Positions 14,515 through 23,178 of a stretch of 64,000 nucleotides of DNA are shown piece after piece. Source of the DNA: Salinibacterium amurskyense (lineage in GTDB: Bacteria > Actinomycetota > Actinomycetes > Actinomycetales > Microbacteriaceae). The translations under genes were made by a program, and so were the position numbers. The notes beneath the pieces were generated by a model. That model was not told the DNA's origin, did not search any database, and saw nothing but the letters and a program-made list of their open reading frames with translations. The stretch is from the NCBI RefSeq assembly GCF_002797685.1, contig NZ_PGFH01000001.1:434001-498000 (forward strand). The letters are read 5' to 3'. Numbering within the stretch: position 1 is the stretch's first letter; every line of letters begins with the position of its first letter.

Positions 14515-17319
14515 TTAGCTAGCGCCCTCCGCGATCGCCCGGGCGGCAGCAGCATCAGCCGTGCGCCCGAGGGCGTCGAAGCTTTCGGCAAGTTCGAACG
14601 CGGCCAGGGTGCGCAATTGCTCGTGGTTGGCGGCCTGCTCGATGACCGACTGCAGCACGGTTACTGCTTCGTCGTGGCGCCCCTCTTCGGCCAGCACGCC
14701 TCCCACGAAACGTTCGGTGTTGGCGGCCGAGAGCGGGTCACCCGCGGCGCGATAAGCATCAGCGGCGGTCAAGGCAAGCGCGACGGCTTCCTTCGCGCGA
14801 CCCAAACTGGCCAGCGAGCGCGCTTTTGAGTCGGTGACGTCGGCGTGCAGCCAATCGGCGTCGTGCTCGGTGGCGAGGGCGAGAACCTCATCCAGCGTCG
14901 TCAGGCCTTCGGCGTTGCCGACGTCAGCTTGGGCGCGACCCTGCTGGTGCAGCACGCGCACGAGCAGGTTGAGGTTGTCTGGCGTGGCCCGGGCATGGGT
15001 CGCTGCGGCTTCGAGCAAGGTCGCTGCTTCTTCGGGGCTGCCATTGGCGCTGTGCAGGCTCGCGTTTTCGGCGAGGGTGCGGGCAGCGCTCTGGGTGTCT
15101 CCCGATTCGAGGTAGAGCTCGGTTGCCGTCTCCCACGTGCCGACGGCGGATGCCGGTTCTCCGGCAGCAACGAAGCCATGGCCGAGCCAGTACAGGGTTT
15201 CACCACGGCTGCCGGGAGCAGCTTCGGCGGCAGTCTCTTCTTCGTAGAGAGCAATGAGCAGGTCGATGGCTTCGGAGGTTTCACCGCTGCGCACGAGCGC
15301 GCGACCGAGGGCGTACCGAGCGCCGACCGTATCGATCTCCAGTCGCTCGGCGTAACGCACCGCGAGACGGAAACGGCTGCCCGAGTCAGCGAACATCTCG
15401 GCCTCGTCGTAGAGGCGGCCAGCAAGAACGGTGGTGTCGTGCAGCGGCCCGAGAGCGTCGGTCGCATGGGCGCATTCGCTCGCGGCATCCGCACTGCGGG
15501 CACCCTCTTCGAACTGGCCGGTGCTGCCCATGATGCGGGCGCGGAGTGCGTGGGCATGAGCCGCAACACCGCGGTTCTCCGTTGCCGCAAGAATCGCGTC
15601 GACGTACTCGAGCGACTTCTCGATCTCGCCCATCGAAGCCGAAAGGTCAGACAGGTAGCGCAACGCATTGGTGCGAGCGAACACAGCGTCGCCCTCCTCG
15701 GCGTGGCCGAGAGCGCGCACGGCAAGAGCGTGAGCGGCCGCCACATCGGGCTCTTCAGCGCGCAGGGTCAGCCCCAACAGCGACAGCTCGAGATCGGCGA
15801 CCTGCGTCGGTGCGAGATCGCCCGACACCTCCACGGCCACGCGCAAGGCATCGAAGTCAGCCTCTTCGCCGCGGCCGAACAGCGCCAAGCCGAGCAGTTC
15901 CTCGAGCGAGGCCTGAGCATCGTCGCCGTGCTCGCGCAGAGCCGGGATGCGTTCCTCCAGTGCCGATTGTGCCGCCGCGAGGTCGCCGGTAGCCACTAGC
16001 CCGGCAATCAACGCTCCGAGGGCGGTCGTGCGATCCTTGCCGGTCGTCAACTCCGCAGCCTTGCGAGCTGCGGGGATCGCGGCTGGAAGCCAACCAATTG
16101 CGGTCAGTTCTTGCGCACGCAGCAGCCAGCCGGCGGCATCCGTCGGCGTAGCGTCTGCGGGAGCAACGAGGCCGAGCGTCTCGCTCGACAGCTTCAGCGG
16201 GTAGCGCTCGTTGGCCAGCTCTTTAGCCTTCTGGATGCGGTTAGCCCGGTAGTCGTTGCCGGCCCGCTGGTCGAACTGGTCGCCGATGCGGCGCGCAGCA
16301 GCCCACACGGCGGTGGCGAGTTCTTCGGCGGTCCAGGCGCCGTCGTGTTCTCCGAAGAGCACCTGCAGTTCGCGGCTCTCGGCGCCCCGAACGGTCTGCT
16401 CGCCGAAGCCGGCAGCGGTCACCGCGTCGAGCAGAACGCCCGCGGCGAGGAGGCCGGCGAACTGGCCGTCGGCGTTGAGCTGATCGTGCACGAACCACGA
16501 GAGGTGGCGTTCGAGCATCGAGAGGCCGCGTGCTTCGTTGCCGGTGACAGCGCAGAAGATGAAGTGGTTGGCGATGATGCTGAGGTTGTCGGCATTGTCG
16601 CGGGCGAGGTTGTAGCTGCGAAAGTGGGCGGCGCGAGCGTCGTCGAGGCGGCCAGCGCGCAAGTAGGGGAGCAGGGCACGCGAGAGGGCGGCTTCGGGCT
16701 CATCGCCACAGCTATAGCCGCCTTCGATGAGTTCGTCGAAGAGCACAATTGCCTCGGCGTCGCGGCCCATTTCGGTGAGGAACCCGCTGGCATCGCTGCG
16801 CACGCAGGCATCGCAGTGGCTGTAGTGGTCGCGCGGGGTCACCACGAGCTGGGCCCGCAATTCTTCGGCGCGCTCGAGTTCGCCCAAACGCCAGGCGGTA
16901 GCGAATTGCGAGGTCAGTACGCCGCTCTGGCCGATGCCGGCCTTGCGGTAGTGGCTCTCCATGTCGGCGAGGGCGCTAGAGATGTCATCCGTACCGAAGA
17001 TGGGCGAGCTCGCCAGCGTGGTGGCAATCCATTTGAACTGCCACATGAGGCCGGCACCTTGGTGACCAACCTCATCCGGAAAACGCACGGGGTCTTCGTC
17101 GTGCTTGGCCAAGCACCAGGCGAATGACGAGAGCAAAGTCTCGGTGTCACCGAGCATGTTGGCGGATGCCGTCTGCCGAATCCGTGCCCGATATTCGAGC
17201 TCTTCGTCACCGATCTCAATCGCGAGCGCGATCGCTTCGTCGACGCGAGAACGCTCCTCGGGGCCGTAAGCCATGCCATCGATCTCAGCGAACAGTTCTT
17301 GGATGCGGGCCACGCTCAT
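14515..17319 (-). CDS. Large tetratricopeptide-repeat protein coupled to Hsp90-family gene
   Basis: 934 aa of TPR-like helical repeats without signal peptide or membrane helix. The N-terminal ~385 residues form a distinct unit with a conserved-looking HCDACVRSDASGFL segment (~168-181) and a GYSCGDEPEAA segment, which may bind metal or close a helical turn. Residues ~390-934 are paralogous to the adjacent 555-aa protein. The ATG overlaps the stop of the Hsp90-family gene (ATGA), so the two are translated together and probably act together. TPR proteins are classic Hsp90 partners in eukaryotes; here that is inference from coupling. No enzymatic motif is seen. Confidence 0.72.
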   Translation of the reverse strand: MSVARIQELFAEIDGMAYGPEERSRVDEAIALAIEIGDEELEYRARIRQTASANMLGDTETLLSSFAWCLAKHDEDPVRFPDEVGHQGAGLMWQFKWIATTLASSPIFGTDDISSALADMESHYRKAGIGQSGVLTSQFATAWRLGELERAEELRAQLVVTPRDHYSHCDACVRSDASGFLTEMGRDAEAIVLFDELIEGGYSCGDEPEAALSRALLPYLRAGRLDDARAAHFRSYNLARDNADNLSIIANHFIFCAVTGNEARGLSMLERHLSWFVHDQLNADGQFAGLLAAGVLLDAVTAAGFGEQTVRGAESRELQVLFGEHDGAWTAEELATAVWAAARRIGDQFDQRAGNDYRANRIQKAKELANERYPLKLSSETLGLVAPADATPTDAAGWLLRAQELTAIGWLPAAIPAARKAAELTTGKDRTTALGALIAGLVATGDLAAAQSALEERIPALREHGDDAQASLEELLGLALFGRGEEADFDALRVAVEVSGDLAPTQVADLELSLLGLTLRAEEPDVAAAHALAVRALGHAEEGDAVFARTNALRYLSDLSASMGEIEKSLEYVDAILAATENRGVAAHAHALRARIMGSTGQFEEGARSADAASECAHATDALGPLHDTTVLAGRLYDEAEMFADSGSRFRLAVRYAERLEIDTVGARYALGRALVRSGETSEAIDLLIALYEEETAAEAAPGSRGETLYWLGHGFVAAGEPASAVGTWETATELYLESGDTQSAARTLAENASLHSANGSPEEAATLLEAAATHARATPDNLNLLVRVLHQQGRAQADVGNAEGLTTLDEVLALATEHDADWLHADVTDSKARSLASLGRAKEAVALALTAADAYRAAGDPLSAANTERFVGGVLAEEGRHDEAVTVLQSVIEQAANHEQLRTLAAFELAESFDALGRTADAAAARAIAEGAS

Positions 17320-19175
17320 AGGGAGTTTCCTTCGGGGAGGTCGTCGCCGAGCTTCACGCTCATCGCGATCAGGTCGGACATGGAGTTGGTCATCATGGCG
17401 CGGTCGCGCACGCTGAGCGGACGCTGGCTGGTGAGGAGGGCCTGCACGTAGAGCAGCTGGATCGTGCGGGAGAACACCGCGTCGTCGCTCAGCGTTGAGA
17501 GAGTGACGACAACGGGATTGTTCCAGTTGAGGCAGAGGCGAGCGAGGCTCTTGCTGATGCCGTCGCTCGCGAGGCGTTCGTCAGCGAAGGCATCCACTTT
17601 GCCGAGCACGTTTTGCCACAGGCCGGGCTTGCTCACTTCGCGCGCCGAACGGCGGTCGATCGAGCGGAGCACTTCGGGGTCGGCCAAGTAGAGCCCGGTC
17701 ACGTCGGCGCTCGGCACGCTGCGCACGATCACCGAGCAGTTGGCGTCGGCGAGCACGGCGCTGGCACGGTCTTCGAGTCGCGCAACAGCGGTACGGGCAT
17801 CCAGCGGCGGTACTTCTAAGAAGTCGAGTTCGTCGAGCACGCTCACGCGGTCAACGGTGAGGCCATCAACAATCGTGGGCAGCAGGCGGGCGATTTCAGT
17901 GTCGTACACATAGCCGCCGTTGATCACGGGGCGGTCGGCGCTCGCGATGCTCGCGATCTGGCGGAACTCATCCACTGACTCGGCGTACCGCAGCGCCTTG
18001 TGGTCGCGAGTGAGGGTCTCGATGGTCATGCGCCCCAGCGTCGTTTCGACACTGAGCCAGGGCGTGATGAAGGTCGCCAACTCTTCGTCGTGAATCACGA
18101 GCGACTTGAGGGCGAGCGAGTGCAGGTTCACAAAGTCGCTGAGTTGGCCCGGATTGCGGGCGGCAAGCTCCAACACCCACTGGCGAAGCGTCGTGCCGAT
18201 CGCGGAGCGCGTGTGCTCGAGCAGGTCATCATCCACGAGCGATTCCCGGCTCGCGGTGGGGGTGAGGGCGGTGCTGTTCAGCACGACGCGCACGAAGAAA
18301 GCCCAGTCGGGCAGTAGCGCGTCAACGTTTTCACTGAGCAGCATGCGGCCGAGGTAGACGCGGTTGGCTTGGCGAGCACCGGGAGGCGGCGAGCTGGGAA
18401 GCACGTACGCCACACCGGTGGTGCTCGTGCCCGGCACGCTCAGCGGGATTGCGGCAAAAGGATCGGCCCCCAGCAGCTCTCGGCCGTACGCCAGCAGCTC
18501 GACCGGGTCGGTGGTGTGCGGCTCGATGAACGGTGCCGCGTGTGTGACTGTCTCGCTGCCGCCGTGGGGGAGGTCAACCCGCACAGTCACGGGCAAGAAC
18601 TCGGCGAAGGTCTTCGCGAGTGCCATTACGGTCGTTGTGCTCAACAGGTCGTGCTGATCGAAGCGCGGCTTGAGCGACACGGTGGTGCCGATGGGCAGGT
18701 CGCCCTCCAACTCGCGCACGCTGAACGTGCCGTCGCTATTGCCGATCCATTCGACCGGGGCTGAGCCGCGAGCGGAGCGTGACTGAATCACAATCTGGTC
18801 GGCCACCATGAAGCAGCTGAGCAATCCGATGCCGAACTGGCCCAGGTAGTCGCTGCGGGGCAGGTCAAAGATGTCGCGCTTGGATGATCGGCCCACGGTC
18901 GACAACAGCTCGGTCATCTCGGCGGCGGTCAACCCGATGCCATCATCCTGAAAGCGGAACGTGTCGTTCGAGTCGCTCAACGGAGTGATGCGGATGCCGC
19001 GGCTCGCGTCGTCGCCGTCGAGCTCAACCCGTGCGGCCAGAGCGTCGCGCCCGTTCTGCAGCAGTTCGCGCAAATACACGCGCGGACTCGAGTAAATGTG
19101 CTTGCTCAGGAGGTCGACAACCCCCGTGAGGTTCACTTGAAAGGATTGGAGATCGTCGTCGGGAGTCGCGGTCAC
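17316..19175 (-). CDS. Hsp90-family (HtpG-like) ATPase
   Basis: 619 aa. The GHKL ATP site is present: YLRELLQNGRDAL (Bergerat box N, residues ~33-45), FQDDGIGLT (box G1), GQFGIGLLSCFMVAD (box G2) and GTTVSLKPRF. This matches HtpG, but the sequence is diverged (QNGRDA in place of SNASDA) and the C-terminus ends without any MEEVD-like tail. It fits the actinobacterial 'HSP90 family protein' group rather than classical HtpG. GTG start, with GACAAT ending six bases upstream, so leaderless. It is the first gene of an operon with the coupled TPR protein and is divergent from clpB, 118 bases away, with a HAIR operator between. Confidence 0.85.
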   Translation of the reverse strand: MTATPDDDLQSFQVNLTGVVDLLSKHIYSSPRVYLRELLQNGRDALAARVELDGDDASRGIRITPLSDSNDTFRFQDDGIGLTAAEMTELLSTVGRSSKRDIFDLPRSDYLGQFGIGLLSCFMVADQIVIQSRSARGSAPVEWIGNSDGTFSVRELEGDLPIGTTVSLKPRFDQHDLLSTTTVMALAKTFAEFLPVTVRVDLPHGGSETVTHAAPFIEPHTTDPVELLAYGRELLGADPFAAIPLSVPGTSTTGVAYVLPSSPPPGARQANRVYLGRMLLSENVDALLPDWAFFVRVVLNSTALTPTASRESLVDDDLLEHTRSAIGTTLRQWVLELAARNPGQLSDFVNLHSLALKSLVIHDEELATFITPWLSVETTLGRMTIETLTRDHKALRYAESVDEFRQIASIASADRPVINGGYVYDTEIARLLPTIVDGLTVDRVSVLDELDFLEVPPLDARTAVARLEDRASAVLADANCSVIVRSVPSADVTGLYLADPEVLRSIDRRSAREVSKPGLWQNVLGKVDAFADERLASDGISKSLARLCLNWNNPVVVTLSTLSDDAVFSRTIQLLYVQALLTSQRPLSVRDRAMMTNSMSDLIAMSVKLGDDLPEGNSL

Positions 19176-19252
19176 CGTGAAATTGTCTCATCCGAGGGTG
19201 GTTCTCTGCGAGCGCACAGGAATCACCTAGCCACGAGCGTGGTCGCAGGTAT

Positions 19253-19279
19253 AAACTTGAGTCGTCTTAACTCAAGTTT
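19253..19279 (+). promoter_or_regulatory. HAIR operator (HspR-binding inverted repeat) upstream of clpB
   Basis: AAACTTGAGT (19253-19262), seven bases, ACTCAAGTTT (19270-19279): ten-base perfect arms containing the exact HAIR consensus CTTGAGT-N7-ACTCAAG. HspR represses clpB and dnaK through this site in Streptomyces and mycobacteria. A TATAAA (19250-19255) abuts it, so bound HspR would block the promoter. The site ends two bases before the GGAGGG ribosome site. It is 78 bases from the start of the divergent Hsp90-family gene, which it may also affect. Confidence 0.9.
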
Positions 19280-19293
19280 GTGGAGGGTTTGTA

Positions 19294-21459
19294 ATGGCGA
19301 ACATGCAGGGTGCCCCAAGTACCGATGAAGAGCAAAAGAGTGCTCTCGAAAAGTACGGGGTAAATCTCACCGAGATTGCCCGCAGCGGCAAGCTCGACCC
19401 TGTAATCGGGCGAGACGCCGAAATTCGTCGAGTGAGCCAAGTGCTGACCCGCCGCACGAAGAACAACCCGGTATTGATCGGTGAGCCCGGCGTCGGAAAG
19501 ACTGCCGTGGTGGAGGGCCTCGCTCAGCGCATCATCGCGGGCGACGTTGCTGACTCGCTCAAAGACAAGCAGCTCATCTCGCTCGACCTGGCAGCGCTCG
19601 TCGCCGGCGCCAAGTACCGCGGTGAATTTGAAGAGCGTCTCAAGGCCGTACTCAAGGAGATCAAAGACTCCGACGGCGAGATCATCACTTTCATTGACGA
19701 ACTTCACACCCTCATGGGCGCTGGCGGTGGCGACGGCTCGGTAGCGGCATCCAACATGCTCAAGCCCATGCTGGCCCGCGGTGAACTACGCCTCATTGGT
19801 GCGACAACCCTCGACGAATATCGCCAATACATCGAGAAGGATGCCGCCCTCGAGCGACGCTTTCAGCAGGTGTTCGTTGGCGAACCGTCGGTTGAAGACA
19901 CCGTCGCGATTCTGCGTGGACTCAAGGAGCGCTACGAAGCGCACCACAAAGTTGCGATCGCTGACTCTGCTCTCGTCTCAGCAGCGACGCTCAGCAACCG
20001 CTACATCTCCGGCCGGAAGCTTCCCGACAAGGCAATCGACCTGATCGACGAGGCCGCTAGCCGCCTCAAGATGGAGATCGACTCTTCGCCGGTTGAGATC
20101 GACCAGTTGAAGCGTGCCGTCGATCGACTCCGCATTGAAGAACTCGCGCTGAAGAAAGAAAAAGACGACGCCTCGAAGGCTCGTTTGACCAAGTTGCGCG
20201 AAGACCTCGCGGTGCAGAGCAAACACTTGAGCGAACTCGAAGCGCGCTGGAAGCTCGAAAAGTCGAGCCTCACGGGTGTCGGTGACCTCAAGACTCGCCT
20301 CAACGATGCTCGCATCGAGCTTGACCGTGCGATGCGCGATGGCGAATACCAGAAGGCTTCCAAGCTCAACTACGAGACGATTCCTGCGATCGAAGAAGCG
20401 ATTGCCACGGCCGAAAGCAACGAGCCCACGGGCCCGCGCATGGTCAATGACCAGGTGACCGAGGAAGACATCGCTGCCGTCGTCGCGGCGTGGACGGGCA
20501 TCCCCGTCGACCGTCTCACCGAGGGCGAGACCGAGAAGCTGCTTCACCTTGAAGCAGAACTCGGCAAGCGCCTCATCGGCCAGAAGGATGCCGTGCAGGC
20601 CGTTTCTGAAGCTGTGCGCCGTACCCGCGCCGGTATCTCCGATCCCGACCGCCCCACGGGTTCGTTCCTGTTCCTCGGCCCCACCGGTGTCGGAAAGACC
20701 GAGCTCGCCAAGGCCCTGGCCCAGTACCTCTTCAACGACGAGAAAGCTCTCGTACGCATCGACATGAGCGAGTACGGCGAGAAGTTCTCCGTCTCGCGAC
20801 TCGTCGGTGCCCCTCCCGGTTACATCGGTTACGAACAGGGTGGTCAGTTGACCGAGGCTGTTCGCCGGCGCCCTTACTCGGTCATCCTGCTCGACGAGGT
20901 TGAGAAGGCGCACCCCGAAGTCTTCGACGTTCTCCTGCAGGTGCTCGACGACGGTCGTCTGACCGACGGTCAGGGCCGCACTGTCGACTTCCGCAACGTG
21001 ATTCTGATTCTGACCAGCAACTTGGGCAGCCAGTTCATCACCGACCAGGAGTTGCCGTGGGATGCCCGCAAGGCCGCCGTTGACGACCTCGTGCGCAAGT
21101 CGTTCAAGCCCGAGTTCATCAACCGTCTTGACGACATCGTGGTCTTCCAGCCGCTGTCGACCGACGATCTCAGCCAGATCGTTGAGCTCGATATCGACCG
21201 TCTCAGCAAGCGTCTCACCGATCGCCGTCTGCAACTGGCGGTGACTCCGGATGCTCGCAGCTGGCTCGCCGAGCGCGGCTACGACCCAATCTACGGTGCG
21301 CGTCCGCTGCGCCGCCTCATGCAGCGCGAAATCGACGACAAGCTCGCCAAGGCGTTGCTCGCCGGTCACATTCGCGATGGAGATACCGTGCTCGTGGGGC
21401 TCGCCAGCAGTGGCGATGGCCTGCAGGTCACGCGCGGCCCCGGCACTGCTCCGGCCTAG
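19294..21459 (+). CDS. clpB: ClpB-type disaggregase without the N-terminal domain
   Basis: 721 aa against about 860 for full-length ClpB. The usual N domain (~150 residues) is absent and the protein starts just before NBD1 ([20 protein letters not shown]). NBD1 has Walker A GEPGVGKT (63-70) and Walker [11 protein letters not shown] complete ClpB coiled-coil M domain follows (~265-385). NBD2 has Walker A GPTGVGKT (462-469) and the [13 protein letters not shown] pore loop. There is no ClpP-binding loop, so it is a disaggregase rather than a protease subunit. GGAGGG precedes the ATG by six bases and a perfect HAIR operator lies upstream, implying HspR control. It threads aggregated proteins, normally with DnaK. 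Confidence 0.93.
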   Translation: MANMQGAPSTDEEQKSALEKYGVNLTEIARSGKLDPVIGRDAEIRRVSQVLTRRTKNNPVLIGEPGVGKTAVVEGLAQRIIAGDVADSLKDKQLISLDLAALVAGAKYRGEFEERLKAVLKEIKDSDGEIITFIDELHTLMGAGGGDGSVAASNMLKPMLARGELRLIGATTLDEYRQYIEKDAALERRFQQVFVGEPSVEDTVAILRGLKERYEAHHKVAIADSALVSAATLSNRYISGRKLPDKAIDLIDEAASRLKMEIDSSPVEIDQLKRAVDRLRIEELALKKEKDDASKARLTKLREDLAVQSKHLSELEARWKLEKSSLTGVGDLKTRLNDARIELDRAMRDGEYQKASKLNYETIPAIEEAIATAESNEPTGPRMVNDQVTEEDIAAVVAAWTGIPVDRLTEGETEKLLHLEAELGKRLIGQKDAVQAVSEAVRRTRAGISDPDRPTGSFLFLGPTGVGKTELAKALAQYLFNDEKALVRIDMSEYGEKFSVSRLVGAPPGYIGYEQGGQLTEAVRRRPYSVILLDEVEKAHPEVFDVLLQVLDDGRLTDGQGRTVDFRNVILILTSNLGSQFITDQELPWDARKAAVDDLVRKSFKPEFINRLDDIVVFQPLSTDDLSQIVELDIDRLSKRLTDRRLQLAVTPDARSWLAERGYDPIYGARPLRRLMQREIDDKLAKALLAGHIRDGDTVLVGLASSGDGLQVTRGPGTAPA

Positions 21460-21523
21460 CGGACTTTCGGTTTAGCGGACAACTGCCGACCGCTGATCGC
21501 TAAGCCAGCCTCCGGCCTAACGG

Positions 21524-22360
21524 TTAGAGGAACATCGGCCGATCGTCGTCGTTCTCGGTATCGATCGCGAGATCGACGACGACGGGGACGTGGTCGCTCG
21601 GGCCATCGCCCTTGCGCTCTTCACGGTCGATGGATGCTTCGGTAACGAGTTCATCGAACGCGGGTGAGCCCATCACAAAGTCGATGCGCATGCCCTCGTT
21701 GCGGGGAAAGCGCAGGCGCTGGTAATCCCAGTAGGTGTAGCCCTCGATGTTGCGGCTGCGGAGAGCATCGATCATCCCGGCCTCTTCGAAGGCGCGGAAG
21801 GCGGCGCGCTCGGCGTCGCTCACGTGAGTCTTGCCCTCGAACGCCGCGATGTCCCAGACGTCGTGGTCGAAGGGGGCGATATTGAAGTCGCCCATCAGCG
21901 CGAGCGGCTGCTCGGGGTTCTCACTCATCCACTGGGCGGCCTGCGTCTTGAGGTTCGCGAGCCATTCGAGCTTGTAGGGGTAGTGGGGGTTGTCGAGCTC
22001 GCGACCATTGGGCACGTACAGGCTCCAGAGGCGTGCGCCTTCAACCGTGACGCCAATGGCGCGGGCTTCGATGGGCACCGTGCCGTCATCGAGGGGCTTG
22101 CCGAAACCGGGCTGGGTATCGAAACCGACTGTCACGTCATCCATCGGGAGACGGCTCGCGAACGCGACGCCGTTCCACTGATTGAGCCCGTGGAGTTCTA
22201 CCTCGTAGCCAGCCTCGGTGAAGGCGTCCATCGGAAACTGTTCGGGCTTGCACTTGATTTCTTGCATCGCGAGAACGTCAATATCTTCGCGAAGAAGCCA
22301 GTCGACGACGCGACCAACTCGGGTTCTGATGGAGTTCACGTTCCAGGTGGCAATACGCAT
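21524..22360 (-). CDS. xthA: Exodeoxyribonuclease III
   Basis: 278 aa, typical length. The endonuclease/exonuclease/phosphatase fold motifs are all present: RIATWNVNSIR at the start, MQEIKC (metal-binding Glu ~34), LMGDFNIAPFDHDVWD (~148-163), RIDFVMGSP and the terminal SDHVPVVVDL (catalytic Asp-His). XthA is an AP endonuclease and 3'-5' exonuclease of base-excision repair. TACCGT ends six bases before the ATG, so the message is probably leaderless. It is divergent from a small membrane-protein gene. Confidence 0.93.
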   Translation of the reverse strand: MRIATWNVNSIRTRVGRVVDWLLREDIDVLAMQEIKCKPEQFPMDAFTEAGYEVELHGLNQWNGVAFASRLPMDDVTVGFDTQPGFGKPLDDGTVPIEARAIGVTVEGARLWSLYVPNGRELDNPHYPYKLEWLANLKTQAAQWMSENPEQPLALMGDFNIAPFDHDVWDIAAFEGKTHVSDAERAAFRAFEEAGMIDALRSRNIEGYTYWDYQRLRFPRNEGMRIDFVMGSPAFDELVTEASIDREERKGDGPSDHVPVVVDLAIDTENDDDRPMFL

Positions 22361-22431
22361 GGTTCAACGGTAATAGGTCTACCCCTGTATTGGGCGACGA
22401 CAGTGTCAGAGCCGCACCGTAGAGTCGAAAC

Positions 22432-22596
22432 ATGCAGCCGCTCACCCTCGTAGACGACGAAGCGGAGCAGTGCCTCAAAGCGGCAGAACAGGCTGATCGT
22501 CTCGACCGTCGCAACGCCACCATCGTGGCCGTATTGGGCTTTATCGGCGTCGTTCTCTCGGGCGCTTTGCTGATTCTGGGCCAGAGCAGCCTCTAA
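22432..22596 (+). CDS. Small single-pass membrane protein, unknown function
   Basis: 54 aa: a charged N-terminal part (DDEAEQCLKAAEQADRLDRR) followed by one membrane helix (ATIVAVLGFIGVVLSGALLI) and a short tail. TAGAGT (22420-22425) ends six bases before the ATG, matching the leaderless start pattern of this genome. The next gene, pyrE, starts 30 bases after the stop but has its own -10-like hexamer. No family recognised. The soluble face has an amphipathic look and could act as an anchor or small regulator. Confidence 0.6.
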   Translation: MQPLTLVDDEAEQCLKAAEQADRLDRRNATIVAVLGFIGVVLSGALLILGQSSL

Positions 22597-22626
22597 AGCC
22601 TTGCCCACAATGGGTATTCTGTACTC

Positions 22627-23178
22627 GTGACCGACGCCAAGCAGCAGCTCATTGAGCACATTTCCGCCGATGCCGTGTTCCACGGCGACTTCACTTTGAC
22701 GAGCGGAAAGAAGGCTACTTACTACGTCGACATGCGTCGCGTGAGCCTCGACCACCGTGTTGCGCCCCTCATCGGTCAGGTCATGATTGACCTCATCGCT
22801 GACATCCCCGACATCTTTGCTGTCGGGGGGATGACGATGGGCGCCGACCCGATCGCCTCGGCCATGCTTCACCAAGGTGCCGCTCGCGGCCTCAGCTATC
22901 ACGCCTTCGTTGTTCGCAAGGAGCCCAAGGATCACGGCCGCGGCCGCCAAGTTGAGGGCCCTGAGCTCGAAGGCAAGCGCGTCATTGTTCTCGAAGACAC
23001 CTCTACCACGGGTGGTTCGCCGCTCGCTGCGATCGAAGCGCTCGAAAAGGTTGGCGCGATCATCGCCGGCGTTGCCGTCGTCGTCGATCGCGACACGGGT
23101 GCCAAGGAACGCATCGAAGCTGCCGGCTACCCCTACTACTCCGCGATTGGGCTGGGTGAACTGGGGCTGACTCCGTGA
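22627..23178 (+). CDS. pyrE: Orotate phosphoribosyltransferase
   Basis: 183 aa. The PRPP-binding motif is VIVLEDTSTTGGS (~119-131), and the upstream TSGKKATYYVDMRRVSLD and VGGMTMGADPIASAM segments match OPRTase. It makes orotidine 5'-phosphate from orotate and PRPP in pyrimidine synthesis. The start is GTG, supported by TATTCT (22615-22620) ending six bases upstream, i.e. leaderless. It overlaps the next gene by four bases (GTGA). Confidence 0.92.
   Translation: MTDAKQQLIEHISADAVFHGDFTLTSGKKATYYVDMRRVSLDHRVAPLIGQVMIDLIADIPDIFAVGGMTMGADPIASAMLHQGAARGLSYHAFVVRKEPKDHGRGRQVEGPELEGKRVIVLEDTSTTGGSPLAAIEALEKVGAIIAGVAVVVDRDTGAKERIEAAGYPYYSAIGLGELGLTP

Noticed and set aside
17316-17340. MEEVD-like tail for TPR binding on the Hsp90-family protein
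   Set aside because: The C-terminus ends LPEGNSL; there is no MEEVD or similar acidic end.
21460-21523. Repeated TAGCGGA and CTAACGGTTAG elements between clpB and xthA
   Set aside because: Short, partial repeats; no stable hairpin with a T-run, so not called as a terminator.
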